NCBI RefSeq assembly: GCF_002914585.1 | Contig: NZ_PDDM01000021.1 | Span: forward strand, 1-64,000 | Direction: 5' to 3' | DNA length: 64,000 nucleotides | Source of the DNA: Pseudanabaena sp. BC1403 | Lineage (GTDB): Bacteria > Cyanobacteriota > Cyanobacteriia > Pseudanabaenales > Pseudanabaenaceae | In this document: in pieces, positions 47,629 to 54,857 of the stretch | How the letters are laid out: every line of letters starts with the position of its first letter | Position numbering within the stretch: position 1 is the stretch's first letter | Notes under the pieces: model-generated | The model's input: the letters and a program-made list of their open reading frames with translations, nothing else | Databases searched by the model: none | Told to the model about the DNA's origin: nothing | Translations under genes and position numbers: made by a program

Positions 47629-49481
47629 TTAGTTAACACTTTAATTGGTGATGTTGTAGTTGTAGACAAATCCGTTAATGCTGGAGGCTTGTCTGTTGAT
47701 TTAGCGTCAGATTTATTTTCTGATATGTCTTTGGTCTCGGAAGACTTATTTACAGGTTCTGTTTCTTCAGTTTTGGTTGGGAAAAATTTACTTGGATCAA
47801 AGTTGAAATTTTTGAATACATCTGTTGGAGCAGCAGTTGGTTTGAACTTCTTCGGTTCCTTCTCAGGCAAAACATCTTTGGGTGGTTCAGATTTTGGTAT
47901 TACCAGAGTTGTATTTTTAGAGACTTCTTTGGCGGCTTCCTGATGAGCTTCTTTAGGTGTTGTTACTTGAGGTGAGACTTTGGGTGCGATCGGTCTTCCT
48001 GGTATTGCAATAGGGGCATATTTACTCCTAACTGGAGCAGGAGCGCTCTTGACAGGTTCTACAACATTTATAGATTTAGCCTTGGCAGATTCTGAAGTAA
48101 CCTTTTCTGACTCAGTAACTGGTGTGTTTTTAGCCTTGATGGGCGCAGTTTTTACAGGTTCGGTAGACACAGGAGCATCTTTGACTTTAATTGGTTCAAC
48201 TTTGACTGGTTCTGGGACTGGAACTGCCTTAGTCGGAATAGGTTCAACCTTGACTGGCTCAGCTACTGGTGATGATTTTGTAATAATTGGTGCAGCTGGA
48301 GCAACAGGAACTACAGGAATTACAGGAACTACAGGAATTACAGATGATGCTTTATCAACAGGTTTAGTCTCTTCCTTGGGTGCATCTACTGGCGTAGATG
48401 TGGGGCTAACAACCTCAGCTTTAGGTGATTCGGTTGGCTTTTCCGTAGGAGTGACGACTGGTGCGACAGACTCAACAGGCGAAGGTATAACTTCAGGAGC
48501 AGGTGGCACATAGTCTGGGTTAACGATCGCATCGATATTGGCAATCTTTTCCCCACGGACTAGACGCGCTAGGGTGTCAGTACCATTTGGTTGATAGTTA
48601 ATGACATGGGCAGTGCTGTTAAATACATTCGCGATCGCATCGCCATCTGGTTCTAGCAATTCCAGTTTTACCCAATTTTGTCCAGTTTTAAAGCCTTTGA
48701 GATAGATTGGCTCCCAGCGATCAAAGGTAAAGCTTTGTCCATCAATGGTGGCGCGAACTTGCCAATCATCGATCGCCTCATCATCTTTGCCGAGTAAATG
48801 CAACGGTGCATTTTGGAGATAAAAATCAAGCATGATTGGCTCAGCACCATAGGTTCCTACAGGACGGCTGTAGGTGAGCAAAGGTGTTTTTGCTTCGGGA
48901 GTATTTTCGCCAGTCTTTGTCAATACATTAAAGGTCGTCTGTGCATACGCACCTTGGTTTTTGAAGCTTTCATGCCAAGGTCGCGAAGCAAAGGCTCGAA
49001 TTGTATGAGTTCCCGCGCTGAGGTGATCAAATGTTGCGGTTTGATTTAGGTCGTAAATTGCTTTGTATTCTTGGTTATCCAAAGTCACATGGATATGTGG
49101 CCCTAAGCCAAAATCAGCATTTTTAAAAATCGGCAAATTTTTGACATCAAACTTCACTGAGACTTGGGTGTCGTTTAGCACTTCATCAGGTTTTGGGCTG
49201 ACAATGCTGACCTGAGGTGCGTAGCCATCGAGTAGGCGACTGAGGCGTTGAATTTCAGTGGGTGGCGAAACTTCGGTGATGTTGATGCTAGTTACAACTT
49301 TTTTGTCTGTGGCTTTACTGACTGGCTTATTATTACCACCGCAAGCTGTGAGGTAAAAGCACAGGGCGATCGCCATGACCAAACTGGATAACTTTTTCCA
49401 AGGGATATTTCGCCAATAAGATGAAACTCGCGAAGTCTTTGGCTTGTCTTCGGGTTGGTTAGAGTTTGCGATCGCGCTCAT
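47622..49481 (-). CDS. Lipoprotein with long proline-rich tail
   Basis: 619 residues from ATG 49481. An N-terminal basic stretch and hydrophobic helix end in a lipobox LTACGG (Cys47), so it is probably lipid-anchored. A globular domain (about 75-320) has Ig-like strands (PQVSIVSPKPDEVLNDTQVSVKF; GPHIHVTLDNQEYKAIYDL; LSAGTHTIRAFASRPWHES). The tail (about 330-600) is Pro/Val/Lys/Ala-rich with irregular PVKxEPI/KAxPV repeats, likely an extended spacer across the cell wall. I do not recognise the family. The convergent gene end is shared with the cyclase. Confidence 0.75.
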   Translation of the reverse strand: MSAIANSNQPEDKPKTSRVSSYWRNIPWKKLSSLVMAIALCFYLTACGGNNKPVSKATDKKVVTSINITEVSPPTEIQRLSRLLDGYAPQVSIVSPKPDEVLNDTQVSVKFDVKNLPIFKNADFGLGPHIHVTLDNQEYKAIYDLNQTATFDHLSAGTHTIRAFASRPWHESFKNQGAYAQTTFNVLTKTGENTPEAKTPLLTYSRPVGTYGAEPIMLDFYLQNAPLHLLGKDDEAIDDWQVRATIDGQSFTFDRWEPIYLKGFKTGQNWVKLELLEPDGDAIANVFNSTAHVINYQPNGTDTLARLVRGEKIANIDAIVNPDYVPPAPEVIPSPVESVAPVVTPTEKPTESPKAEVVSPTSTPVDAPKEETKPVDKASSVIPVVPVIPVVPVAPAAPIITKSSPVAEPVKVEPIPTKAVPVPEPVKVEPIKVKDAPVSTEPVKTAPIKAKNTPVTESEKVTSESAKAKSINVVEPVKSAPAPVRSKYAPIAIPGRPIAPKVSPQVTTPKEAHQEAAKEVSKNTTLVIPKSEPPKDVLPEKEPKKFKPTAAPTDVFKNFNFDPSKFFPTKTEETEPVNKSSETKDISENKSDAKSTDKPPALTDLSTTTTSPIKVLTKK

Positions 49482-49660
49482 AAAAACTATGCTCAACTCA
49501 CATTACACAGGCAAATATACCGAAAAATGAGCGCTTTGCTTGTAAAGAAACCTCATAATTTATAAAGTAATTTGCTAAAAAGTAACCATAGGCGGCTTTT
49601 TGATAAATTGCTTTATGCTAAAAGCTATATCTTTTTACACGATCAACCAAATTCTCATCA

Positions 49661-50530
49661 ATGCAAGTACGCCGCCAATCTGAAACCGCTAGTAGCAAAG
49701 GCTATGCGATCGCTGCCCTAACTGAAGCGCCCCAAAACATTTTAGAAAAAATCGTTTGGCATAAGGAGCAAGAGGTTGCGCAGATGTATGCCACCGAGCC
49801 GATTGAGTCAATTAAAGCTAAATTAACTAGCGTTAGTCCGCCGCGAGATTTTTATGGCAAGTTGCAAAATTCCCCGATTAAGCCTGCCCTAATCGCCGAA
49901 GTCAAAAAAGCCTCACCTAGCAAAGGTTTATTTCGTAAAGACTTTGATCCTATAGCGATCGCCCAAGCCTACGAACGCGGCGGCGCGAGTTGTCTCTCAG
50001 TATTAACTGATCGAGAATTCTTTCAAGGTGGTTTTGAAAATTTACAACTGGTACGCCAAGCCGTTGATTTGCCTCTACTGTGCAAAGAATTTATTATTGA
50101 TCCCTATCAAATTTATCTGGGGCGATCGCATGGTGCGGATGCAGTTTTATTAATCGCCGCAATTCTTACTGATACTGAATTAACCGAACTGCAAGCATTA
50201 ATCCATGAGTTAGGCATGACTGCACTAGTTGAAGTGCATACTCAAGCTGAGCTAGATCGTGTTTTACAAATTCCTGATGTGCGCTTAATCGGGATTAATA
50301 ATCGCAATTTAGAAAATTTTGTCGTAGAGCTTGAACAAACTAAAATTTTAATGGATAGACTAGATCCATTAACTAGAGATAAATACCTTTGGGTGAGCGA
50401 GTCTGGCATTTATACCCGTCAAGATCTAGATTTTGTACAAAGTTGTGGAGCGAGTTCTGTGCTAGTTGGCGAGTCTTTAATCAAACAAGAAAATATTGAA
50501 GATGCAATCACAAATTTGCTAGAAAAATAA
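49661..50530 (+). CDS. trpC: Indole-3-glycerol phosphate synthase
   Basis: 289 residues. It is a (beta/alpha)8 enzyme converting CdRP to indole-3-glycerol phosphate in tryptophan synthesis. Motifs are ALIAEVKKASPSKGLF (catalytic Lys in the EVKKASPS loop), LSVLTDREFFQGG, LCKEFIIDPYQIY, IGINNRNLE, VSESGIYTRQDL and VLVGESLIKQ. The first 25 residues are an additional N-terminal stretch common in cyanobacteria. It is a lone trp gene, first of a run of four same-strand genes. Confidence 0.95.
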   Translation: MQVRRQSETASSKGYAIAALTEAPQNILEKIVWHKEQEVAQMYATEPIESIKAKLTSVSPPRDFYGKLQNSPIKPALIAEVKKASPSKGLFRKDFDPIAIAQAYERGGASCLSVLTDREFFQGGFENLQLVRQAVDLPLLCKEFIIDPYQIYLGRSHGADAVLLIAAILTDTELTELQALIHELGMTALVEVHTQAELDRVLQIPDVRLIGINNRNLENFVVELEQTKILMDRLDPLTRDKYLWVSESGIYTRQDLDFVQSCGASSVLVGESLIKQENIEDAITNLLEK

Positions 50531-50557
50531 ATCTCTAATCTTAAGAGCTAGGAATTA

Positions 50558-51211
50558 ATGGTCACAACATTAGCAATTTCTAAACATGTTAATAGTTTGC
50601 TGGAAGTAGAAACTAGATTCTCAGCACAACAAGCTATCGGCGATCGCTTTTTCAGTGAATGCTATGAAGACTTACCAGAGTTGACGGAACTTGAAAAAGA
50701 ACGCTGCGATCGCCTGAAGGAGCGATATCTTTACCATCGTCATCATGGACATATCAGTGAAGGGTTAATTAATCAAATTGCGATCGCACCTTTATTGGAA
50801 ATGGCAAAATTTTATGATCCACCTTTTGATATTAGATCTGAGTATCCTGTTCAAATTGAATCTATAGAATTTGATGTAGACGAAAACGAACAAACTATTT
50901 ATCAAGGTCGTATTGATACGCTTGTGATTCACAAAAAACTATGGGTGCTGGTAATCGAATCTAAAGGTCAATCGTTTAGTATCGAATCAGGCATGGCGCA
51001 GGCGCTTACTTATATGATGAGTAGTCCCAATCAATTGCAGTCAACCTATGGATTTATTAGCAATGGTGGGTTTTCGATTTTTCTTAAGGTGACTCAAGGA
51101 GAGGTTTTTCAATATCAATTCTCTAATGATTTTTCGCTATACAATCGCAATGCAAATGAATTTTTGACTGTACTTCAGATTCTTAAAAAAATCGCTCAGT
51201 TATTTCAGTAA
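50558..51211 (+). CDS. PD-(D/E)XK nuclease-fold protein (HsdR N-terminal-like)
   Basis: 217 residues. After a helical N-terminus (about 1-85), GRIDTLVIHKKLWVLVIESKG has the D ... ExK spacing of the restriction-nuclease active site (Asp ~127, Glu ~141, Lys ~143), as in the N-terminal domain of type I restriction subunits. The HsdM/HsdS genes are absent, so a restriction role is not supported. It is placed 27 bases after trpC and two before the hydrolase. Function unknown. Confidence 0.75.
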   Translation: MVTTLAISKHVNSLLEVETRFSAQQAIGDRFFSECYEDLPELTELEKERCDRLKERYLYHRHHGHISEGLINQIAIAPLLEMAKFYDPPFDIRSEYPVQIESIEFDVDENEQTIYQGRIDTLVIHKKLWVLVIESKGQSFSIESGMAQALTYMMSSPNQLQSTYGFISNGGFSIFLKVTQGEVFQYQFSNDFSLYNRNANEFLTVLQILKKIAQLFQ

Positions 51212-51213
51212 AA

Positions 51214-52092
51214 ATGAACCCGAATTTACAGCCAGTATTGCAAATATTACAAAAGTTTTTATTGCCAGTTGGTCGTATTCTGGTGCTTGCTTATATTGGC
51301 TTGGCGATCGCTTTATATCTCGGACAATCAAACCTAGTCTATATGCCGAGTCAAGAGCTAATAGATACGCCTGCAACCATAGGCTTAAAATTTGATGATG
51401 TACAGCTCACAACTAAAGATAATGTCAATTTAGATTCTTGGTTTGTGCCAGCTAAAGATAACGATCAAATTGGTAAAGGTGTGATTTTGTTTTGTCATGG
51501 CAATGGTGGCAATATTGGCAATCGTGTTAGTTATTTACCAATTTTTAAAGATTTGGGGCTTGCTACTTTCCTGTTTGATTATCGTGGCTACGGTAAGAGT
51601 GAGGGTAAACCCAGCGAAGAAGGAACCTATAACGATGTCGAAGCTGCGTGGCAATATCTCACTCAAGAGAAACAAATTCCACCTCAAAAAATTATTATCT
51701 ACGGTGAATCATTAGGAGGTGCGATCGCCTCTTACTTAGCTCAGAAAATCTCACAACAAGATGGTAAAAATTCAGCAGGTGGTTTGATTCTTGCTTCAAC
51801 ATTTACCTCAATTAGCGATCGCGCGGCTGAGCTTTATCCATTTTTGCCAATTCGGTTTCTCTCGCGATTTTCCTACAACTCCATTGATCGCTTACCCAGT
51901 ATCAAAACTCCTGTTTTAATTATTCATAGCACCGATGATGAGATCATTCCCTTTCATCATGGCGATCGCAATTTTCAAGCAGCCAATCAGCCTAAAAAAT
52001 TAGTCAAACTACGCGGCGATCATAACGGTGGCTTCCTAGACTCTCTCGAAACCTATCGCAAGGGGCTGAAGGAATTTGTCCAAAGTATATAA
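51214..52092 (+). CDS. Alpha/beta hydrolase
   Basis: 292 residues with an N-terminal membrane helix (about 18-36), the oxyanion segment LFCHGNGGNIGNR, DYRGYGKSEGKPSEEG, nucleophile elbow GESLGG (Ser ~174), a late acid in HSTDDEIIPFHHG (Asp) and catalytic His in GDHNGGF. It resembles the serine hydrolases of the BEM46/YfhR-like type, membrane-anchored. Substrate unknown. It is cotranscribed with the preceding nuclease-fold gene (two-base gap). Confidence 0.9.
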   Translation: MNPNLQPVLQILQKFLLPVGRILVLAYIGLAIALYLGQSNLVYMPSQELIDTPATIGLKFDDVQLTTKDNVNLDSWFVPAKDNDQIGKGVILFCHGNGGNIGNRVSYLPIFKDLGLATFLFDYRGYGKSEGKPSEEGTYNDVEAAWQYLTQEKQIPPQKIIIYGESLGGAIASYLAQKISQQDGKNSAGGLILASTFTSISDRAAELYPFLPIRFLSRFSYNSIDRLPSIKTPVLIIHSTDDEIIPFHHGDRNFQAANQPKKLVKLRGDHNGGFLDSLETYRKGLKEFVQSI

Positions 52093-52112
52093 TTGTGGAC
52101 AGCGTAAACAAA

Positions 52113-52176
52113 AATTACGAATTACGAATTACGAATTGAAATCTCCTTGATAATTCGTAATTCGTAATTCGTAATT
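52113..52176. repeat. AATTACG heptamer inverted repeat
   Basis: Three copies of AATTACG followed by AATT (52113-52137) face an exact reverse-complement copy (52152-52176) across a 14-base loop. It is 25 bp perfect. The position, between the hydrolase stop and the next start, overlaps the leader of the downstream gene. Confidence 0.92.
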
Positions 52177-52194
52177 ATCAATTCAGGAATATCC

Positions 52195-52596
52195 GTGCTG
52201 TTAGGTTTCGATCCAGGAAAACAAAAATGTGGTCTTGCTGTCATGGGCTTAGATCGCAAGATTCACTTTCAGGCTGTTATTCCAAGCAAAGATGCGATCG
52301 CTAAAGTTGGCAGCTTATTAGATAGCTATCCCATTTCGCTGATGGTGATGGGTGATCAAACTGCCTCTAAGCAATGGAAAGCTGAACTACAGTCAACATT
52401 CCCCGATTTGCGAATCATCACCGTTGATGAGCGTTATAGCAGCGAAGAAGCTCGCCTACGATTTTGGGAGATTTATCCCGCACAAGGCTTAAAGAAATTA
52501 GTCCCACTTGGAATGCGATCGCCTGATCGTCCAATCGATGACATTGTTGCCATTATCCTAATTGAACGTTATCTCAGTCGCTTAATTAGCTCATAA
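52195..52596 (+). CDS. RNase H-fold YqgF/RuvX-like protein
   Basis: 133 residues. It opens LLGFDPGKQKCGLAVM, the first strand of the RuvC/YqgF RNase H fold (Asp5), and has ITVDERYSSEEARLRFWE and a terminal IDDIVAIILIERY with a catalytic-type Asp. YqgF proteins take part in pre-16S rRNA maturation or act as Holliday-junction-like nucleases. GTG start at 52195, supported by CAGGA at 52183-52187. The previous gene's inverted repeat ends 18 bases upstream. Confidence 0.75.
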   Translation: MLLGFDPGKQKCGLAVMGLDRKIHFQAVIPSKDAIAKVGSLLDSYPISLMVMGDQTASKQWKAELQSTFPDLRIITVDERYSSEEARLRFWEIYPAQGLKKLVPLGMRSPDRPIDDIVAIILIERYLSRLISS

Positions 52597-52607
52597 GTAT
52601 AAATTAC

Positions 52608-52652
52608 AAACCCGTAAAGTTGCGCCCCGCAGGGGCGCAACTTTACGGGTTT
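52608..52652. terminator. Terminator hairpin after the YqgF-like gene
   Basis: 21-bp perfect arms around GCA with a GCGCCCC/GGGGCGC core, 11 bases past the stop. Flanking TTACAAA and TTTGTAA extend the pairing with an internal bulge. Confidence 0.83.
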
Positions 52653-52685
52653 GCGTTTGTAATTAATTATGCTTAGCTACTTAGA

Positions 52686-52719
52686 CAAGAAAATATCTTG
52701 CTTCACGAGATATTTTCTC
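52686..52719 (+). promoter_or_regulatory. Inverted repeat upstream of psaD
   Basis: AGAAAATATCT and AGATATTTTCT form an 11-bp hairpin about 120 bases before psaD, outside the downstream promoter box. It may be an operator or a remnant terminator; I cannot decide. Confidence 0.4.
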
Positions 52720-52741
52720 TAAAAGTTTTGTCAAGCTTCGT

Positions 52742-52759
52742 AAAGTAACGTTAAGTAAG
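52742..52759 (-). promoter_or_regulatory. Candidate HLR1 (RpaB) box upstream of psaD
   Basis: On the minus strand this reads CTTACTTAACGTTACTTT: two TTACTT-type octamers with a two-base spacer. The RpaB HLR1 consensus is a direct repeat of (G/T)TTACA(A/T)(A/T) separated by two bases, so the match is imperfect (T for A at position 5). It lies about 80 bases before psaD and upstream of a TATATA box at 52772-52777. RpaB is known to activate PSI genes in low light. Confidence 0.4.
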
Positions 52760-52837
52760 CTTGAAGCAGGGGTATATAGAAATGATATCTTTGCTCTTGA
52801 TATCAAAAGCATATACGCAATTTGGGAGAACATCTCA

Positions 52838-53281
52838 ATGTCAGAAGAAACAGCAACCTTTACTGCACCTGCCCCTAAAGGCAAAACCCCTATCTGGGGT
52901 GGTAGCACAGGTGGTTTGCTCAACTCCGCCTTCACCGAAGAAAAGTACTTAATCTCTTGGAATAGCCCAAAAGAGCAAGTATTTGAAATGCCCACAGGCG
53001 GCGCTGCAACTATGGTCAGTGGCGACAACTTGCTTTACTTAGCTAAGAAAGAGCAAGCTCTTGCTTTGGGTACACAGTTGCGTAAATTTAAGATCACCAA
53101 TTACAAAATTTGGCGCGAATTTCCTAATGGCGACCAAGTTTATCTACATCCTAGCGATGGTGTATTCCCTGAGAAGGTGAATGCTGGTCGTGTTGCCGCT
53201 AATAGCGTCAGCCGCAAGATTGGTGATAATCCTAATCCTATAAGCGTCAAGTTTACAGGTAAGGCAACTTACGATGTCTAA
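52838..53281 (+). CDS. psaD: Photosystem I reaction centre subunit II (PsaD)
   Basis: A 147-residue extrinsic PSI subunit on the stromal/cytoplasmic side that forms the ferredoxin dock. Typical stretches are [55 protein letters not shown] and the basic [20 protein letters not shown]. The ATG at 52838 has a GGGAGAA site. It is monocistronic with a probable light-responsive promoter (HLR1-like box). The following 480 bp are gene-free. Confidence 0.97.
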   Translation: MSEETATFTAPAPKGKTPIWGGSTGGLLNSAFTEEKYLISWNSPKEQVFEMPTGGAATMVSGDNLLYLAKKEQALALGTQLRKFKITNYKIWREFPNGDQVYLHPSDGVFPEKVNAGRVAANSVSRKIGDNPNPISVKFTGKATYDV

Positions 53282-53328
53282 TTAATGGCCTTGGCTATTA
53301 ATATCGCTCTCATTTATTTTTATTTTCA

Positions 53329-53368
53329 CAAAAGCTAATGCGATCGCTAGATGGCATTAGCTTTTGTT
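53329..53368 (+). terminator. Candidate psaD terminator
   Basis: CAAAAGCTAATG (53329-53340) pairs with CATTAGCTTTTG (53355-53366) across a GCGATCGC-containing loop, followed by TTTGTC. It is the first strong hairpin after the psaD stop. Confidence 0.6.
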
Positions 53369-53484
53369 TGTCAAGGCAGGTTTCGATCAAGCGAACCACC
53401 ATCAGTTATTGAACGCATTGCTTTGCAACACCTTCAAAAACTTATGAGTTTGGTGTTGAGTCTAAAGCACTGCGAGTCTCTGTA

Positions 53485-53587
53485 ATACCAATTTACGAAA
53501 GTGTGGCAACACTTTTGTAAATTAAAAACCAAACCCAGTAAGGGTTTTAAAAGCACAAAATGGCTACGCCATTTTGTGCTTTGGTAT
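53485..53587 (+). repeat. ATACCA/TGGTAT palindromic element, copy C
   Basis: Same element as at 22389: ATACCAATTTACGAAAGTGT..., spacer AAACCAAACCCAGTAAGGGT, second palindrome GCACAAAATGGC/GCCATTTTGTGC, TTGGTAT. It is flanked by TA on both sides, which could be a 2-bp target duplication. Confidence 0.85.
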
Positions 53588-53588
53588 A

Positions 53589-53624
53589 AAATAGGTAGAT
53601 GGCAAAAGTGCCATCTACCTATTT
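53589..53624. repeat. Hairpin adjoining element copy C
   Basis: 16-bp arms (53589-53604, 53609-53624) around AAAG, core GATGGCA/TGCCATC. It begins two bases after the end of element C. Confidence 0.75.
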
Positions 53625-53761
53625 GCTTTTGTAATTAATCTCATAACTTTGTCGAATCTACCTTTAGCGGTATAGCATATTAAGAAATATAAAGTAATAT
53701 TAAAAAGAGCAAAGATTATTAACATCTACTTAATAGTTAAACCACCAAGGAGATTACTGAA

Positions 53762-53908
53762 ATGGAAAACACTACAGAGCCAAAATTCGGTTTCAACAAC
53801 TTCGCTGAAACTTGGAACGGTCGCCTCGCAATGCTAGGATTCGTTATCGGTTTGGCAACAGAATTAATCACTGGACAAGGCATTCTTACTCAAATTGGCT
53901 TGATGTAA
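53762..53908 (+). CDS. High-light-inducible protein (Hli/Scp)
   Basis: 48 residues. The chlorophyll-binding helix motif is clear: ETWNGRLAMLGFVIGLATE (ExxNGRxAMxGF). The C-terminus LITGQGILTQIGLM is typical. One-helix Hli proteins protect photosystem assembly and dissipate energy under high light or stress. Its ATG at 53762 follows AAGGAG by ten bases. Too short for a general ORF cut-off but unmistakable. Confidence 0.95.
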   Translation: MENTTEPKFGFNNFAETWNGRLAMLGFVIGLATELITGQGILTQIGLM

Positions 53909-53916
53909 TTTCATCA

Positions 53917-53967
53917 CATAAGCAAACAAAAAGGGAGCGCTTAGCGCTCCCTTTTTGTTTGCTTATG
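53917..53967. terminator. Palindrome after hli, ends inside the ATP-grasp gene
   Basis: Perfect 24-bp arms (53917-53940, 53944-53967) around TTA, core GGAGCGC/GCGCTCC. The right arm includes the last codons of the convergent ATP-grasp gene and its TAA (53963-53965), which mirrors a TAA at 53919-53921 in the left arm. Confidence 0.87.
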
Positions 53968-54799
53968 CACATTCCAAATATCTTAAAATCTTTTGGAAAA
54001 GCCCTATGATCGGCTCTTCTCCATTATCTCGAATAAAAATATCAAAATTTGGATGCGAATTCGCCTCAATCAGCCAGTAAACACCACGATCATCTATTGC
54101 AACATCTAGCCCTACATAAGCGATCGCAGGCATCTTCTGGAAAATTGGTTTGATAAACTCATCGATCGCTGCAATAGTTTCGTGATTACTAACTTGTTTC
54201 GCGATCGCCCCTTCCCAATGCAAAGGACTGAGATTTCCTGTAAACTCAGCCTGCGAAATATCTTTGTCATACAGAACTATTTGCTCATGATTGAGACATA
54301 CGGAGCGATATTCTTTAACGATATTAATTGGCTCCTGTACTAGAGCAACATAGTCATAGTTTTTGCTATTAACATTAAAAATACAATCTAAAGCACTCCG
54401 AATCTGTAGTAAATCAAAACACTTAAAGACATTATTCCCCCCCGATCCCCGATTCCGCTTTACAATGATTGGCAACTCAAAGTTGCTTTCAATCTCTGCA
54501 ATAATTTCCTCGATAGTCGAGAATTTTAAATACTCTTTGTATTTCTGATCACAATAGGGTGAGATAAAAGACAACGTGCGAGGCATCTTCACGATATCTT
54601 GAAATACTTGATAAAAATATTGCTTATCCTTAAAGATTTCCGCTATAGATTGCGGCGTGAGAGGGGTTGAATAGTTGGTAAAGTAATATTCGCGATCGCT
54701 GAGTTTAACCTTAACTAGATTCTGATTCGGATGCAAAATCTCATATTCAATGGATAGCTTTTTACAAGCTTCCAATAACATTTTGATGTTTGTGAGCAT
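53963..54799 (-). CDS. ATP-grasp enzyme
   Basis: 278 residues. ATP-grasp elements are a lysine-containing strand LPIIVKRNRGSGGNNVF with the glycine-rich loop (about 118-134), VALVQEPI with EYRSVCL, and the metal-binding AYVGLDVAIDDRGVYWLIEANSHPNFD (E and N at ~253-255). These enzymes ligate an acyl-phosphate to a nucleophile (peptide, amino acid or glutathione-type bonds). The lack of the RimK N-terminal motif leaves the substrate open. It is followed by alaS upstream on the same strand. Confidence 0.85.
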   Translation of the reverse strand: MLTNIKMLLEACKKLSIEYEILHPNQNLVKVKLSDREYYFTNYSTPLTPQSIAEIFKDKQYFYQVFQDIVKMPRTLSFISPYCDQKYKEYLKFSTIEEIIAEIESNFELPIIVKRNRGSGGNNVFKCFDLLQIRSALDCIFNVNSKNYDYVALVQEPINIVKEYRSVCLNHEQIVLYDKDISQAEFTGNLSPLHWEGAIAKQVSNHETIAAIDEFIKPIFQKMPAIAYVGLDVAIDDRGVYWLIEANSHPNFDIFIRDNGEEPIIGLFQKILRYLECA

Positions 54800-54825
54800 A
54801 TTTACTTGATTCTATTTCAAAAAAT

Positions 54826-54850
54826 AGAGGAGGCACTTTGAGCCTCCTCT
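54826..54850 (-). terminator. alaS terminator
   Basis: AGAGGAGGC/GCCTCCTCT hairpin with an ACTTTGA loop, eight bases after the alaS stop in the minus direction, followed on that strand by ATTTTTT: a classic intrinsic terminator. Confidence 0.8.
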
Positions 54851-54857
54851 CCAACTT

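Larger units (their letters stand above)
53282..53761. other. 480-bp gene-free stretch between psaD and hli
   Basis: Contains the ATACCA element copy C (53485-53587), a 16-bp-stem hairpin (53589-53624), and the leader of the Hli gene. A small HIP1-related GCGATCGCTAGATGGCATTAGC stretch (around 53340) and inverted copies of AAGCTAATG/CATTAGCTTTTG (53330-53367) suggest the psaD terminator. Confidence 0.6.

Noticed and set aside
47980-48513. 177-codon plus-strand frame rich in Gly/Thr/Ser
   Set aside because: Antisense to the proline-rich tail of the lipoprotein gene; low-complexity codons keep the opposite strand open.
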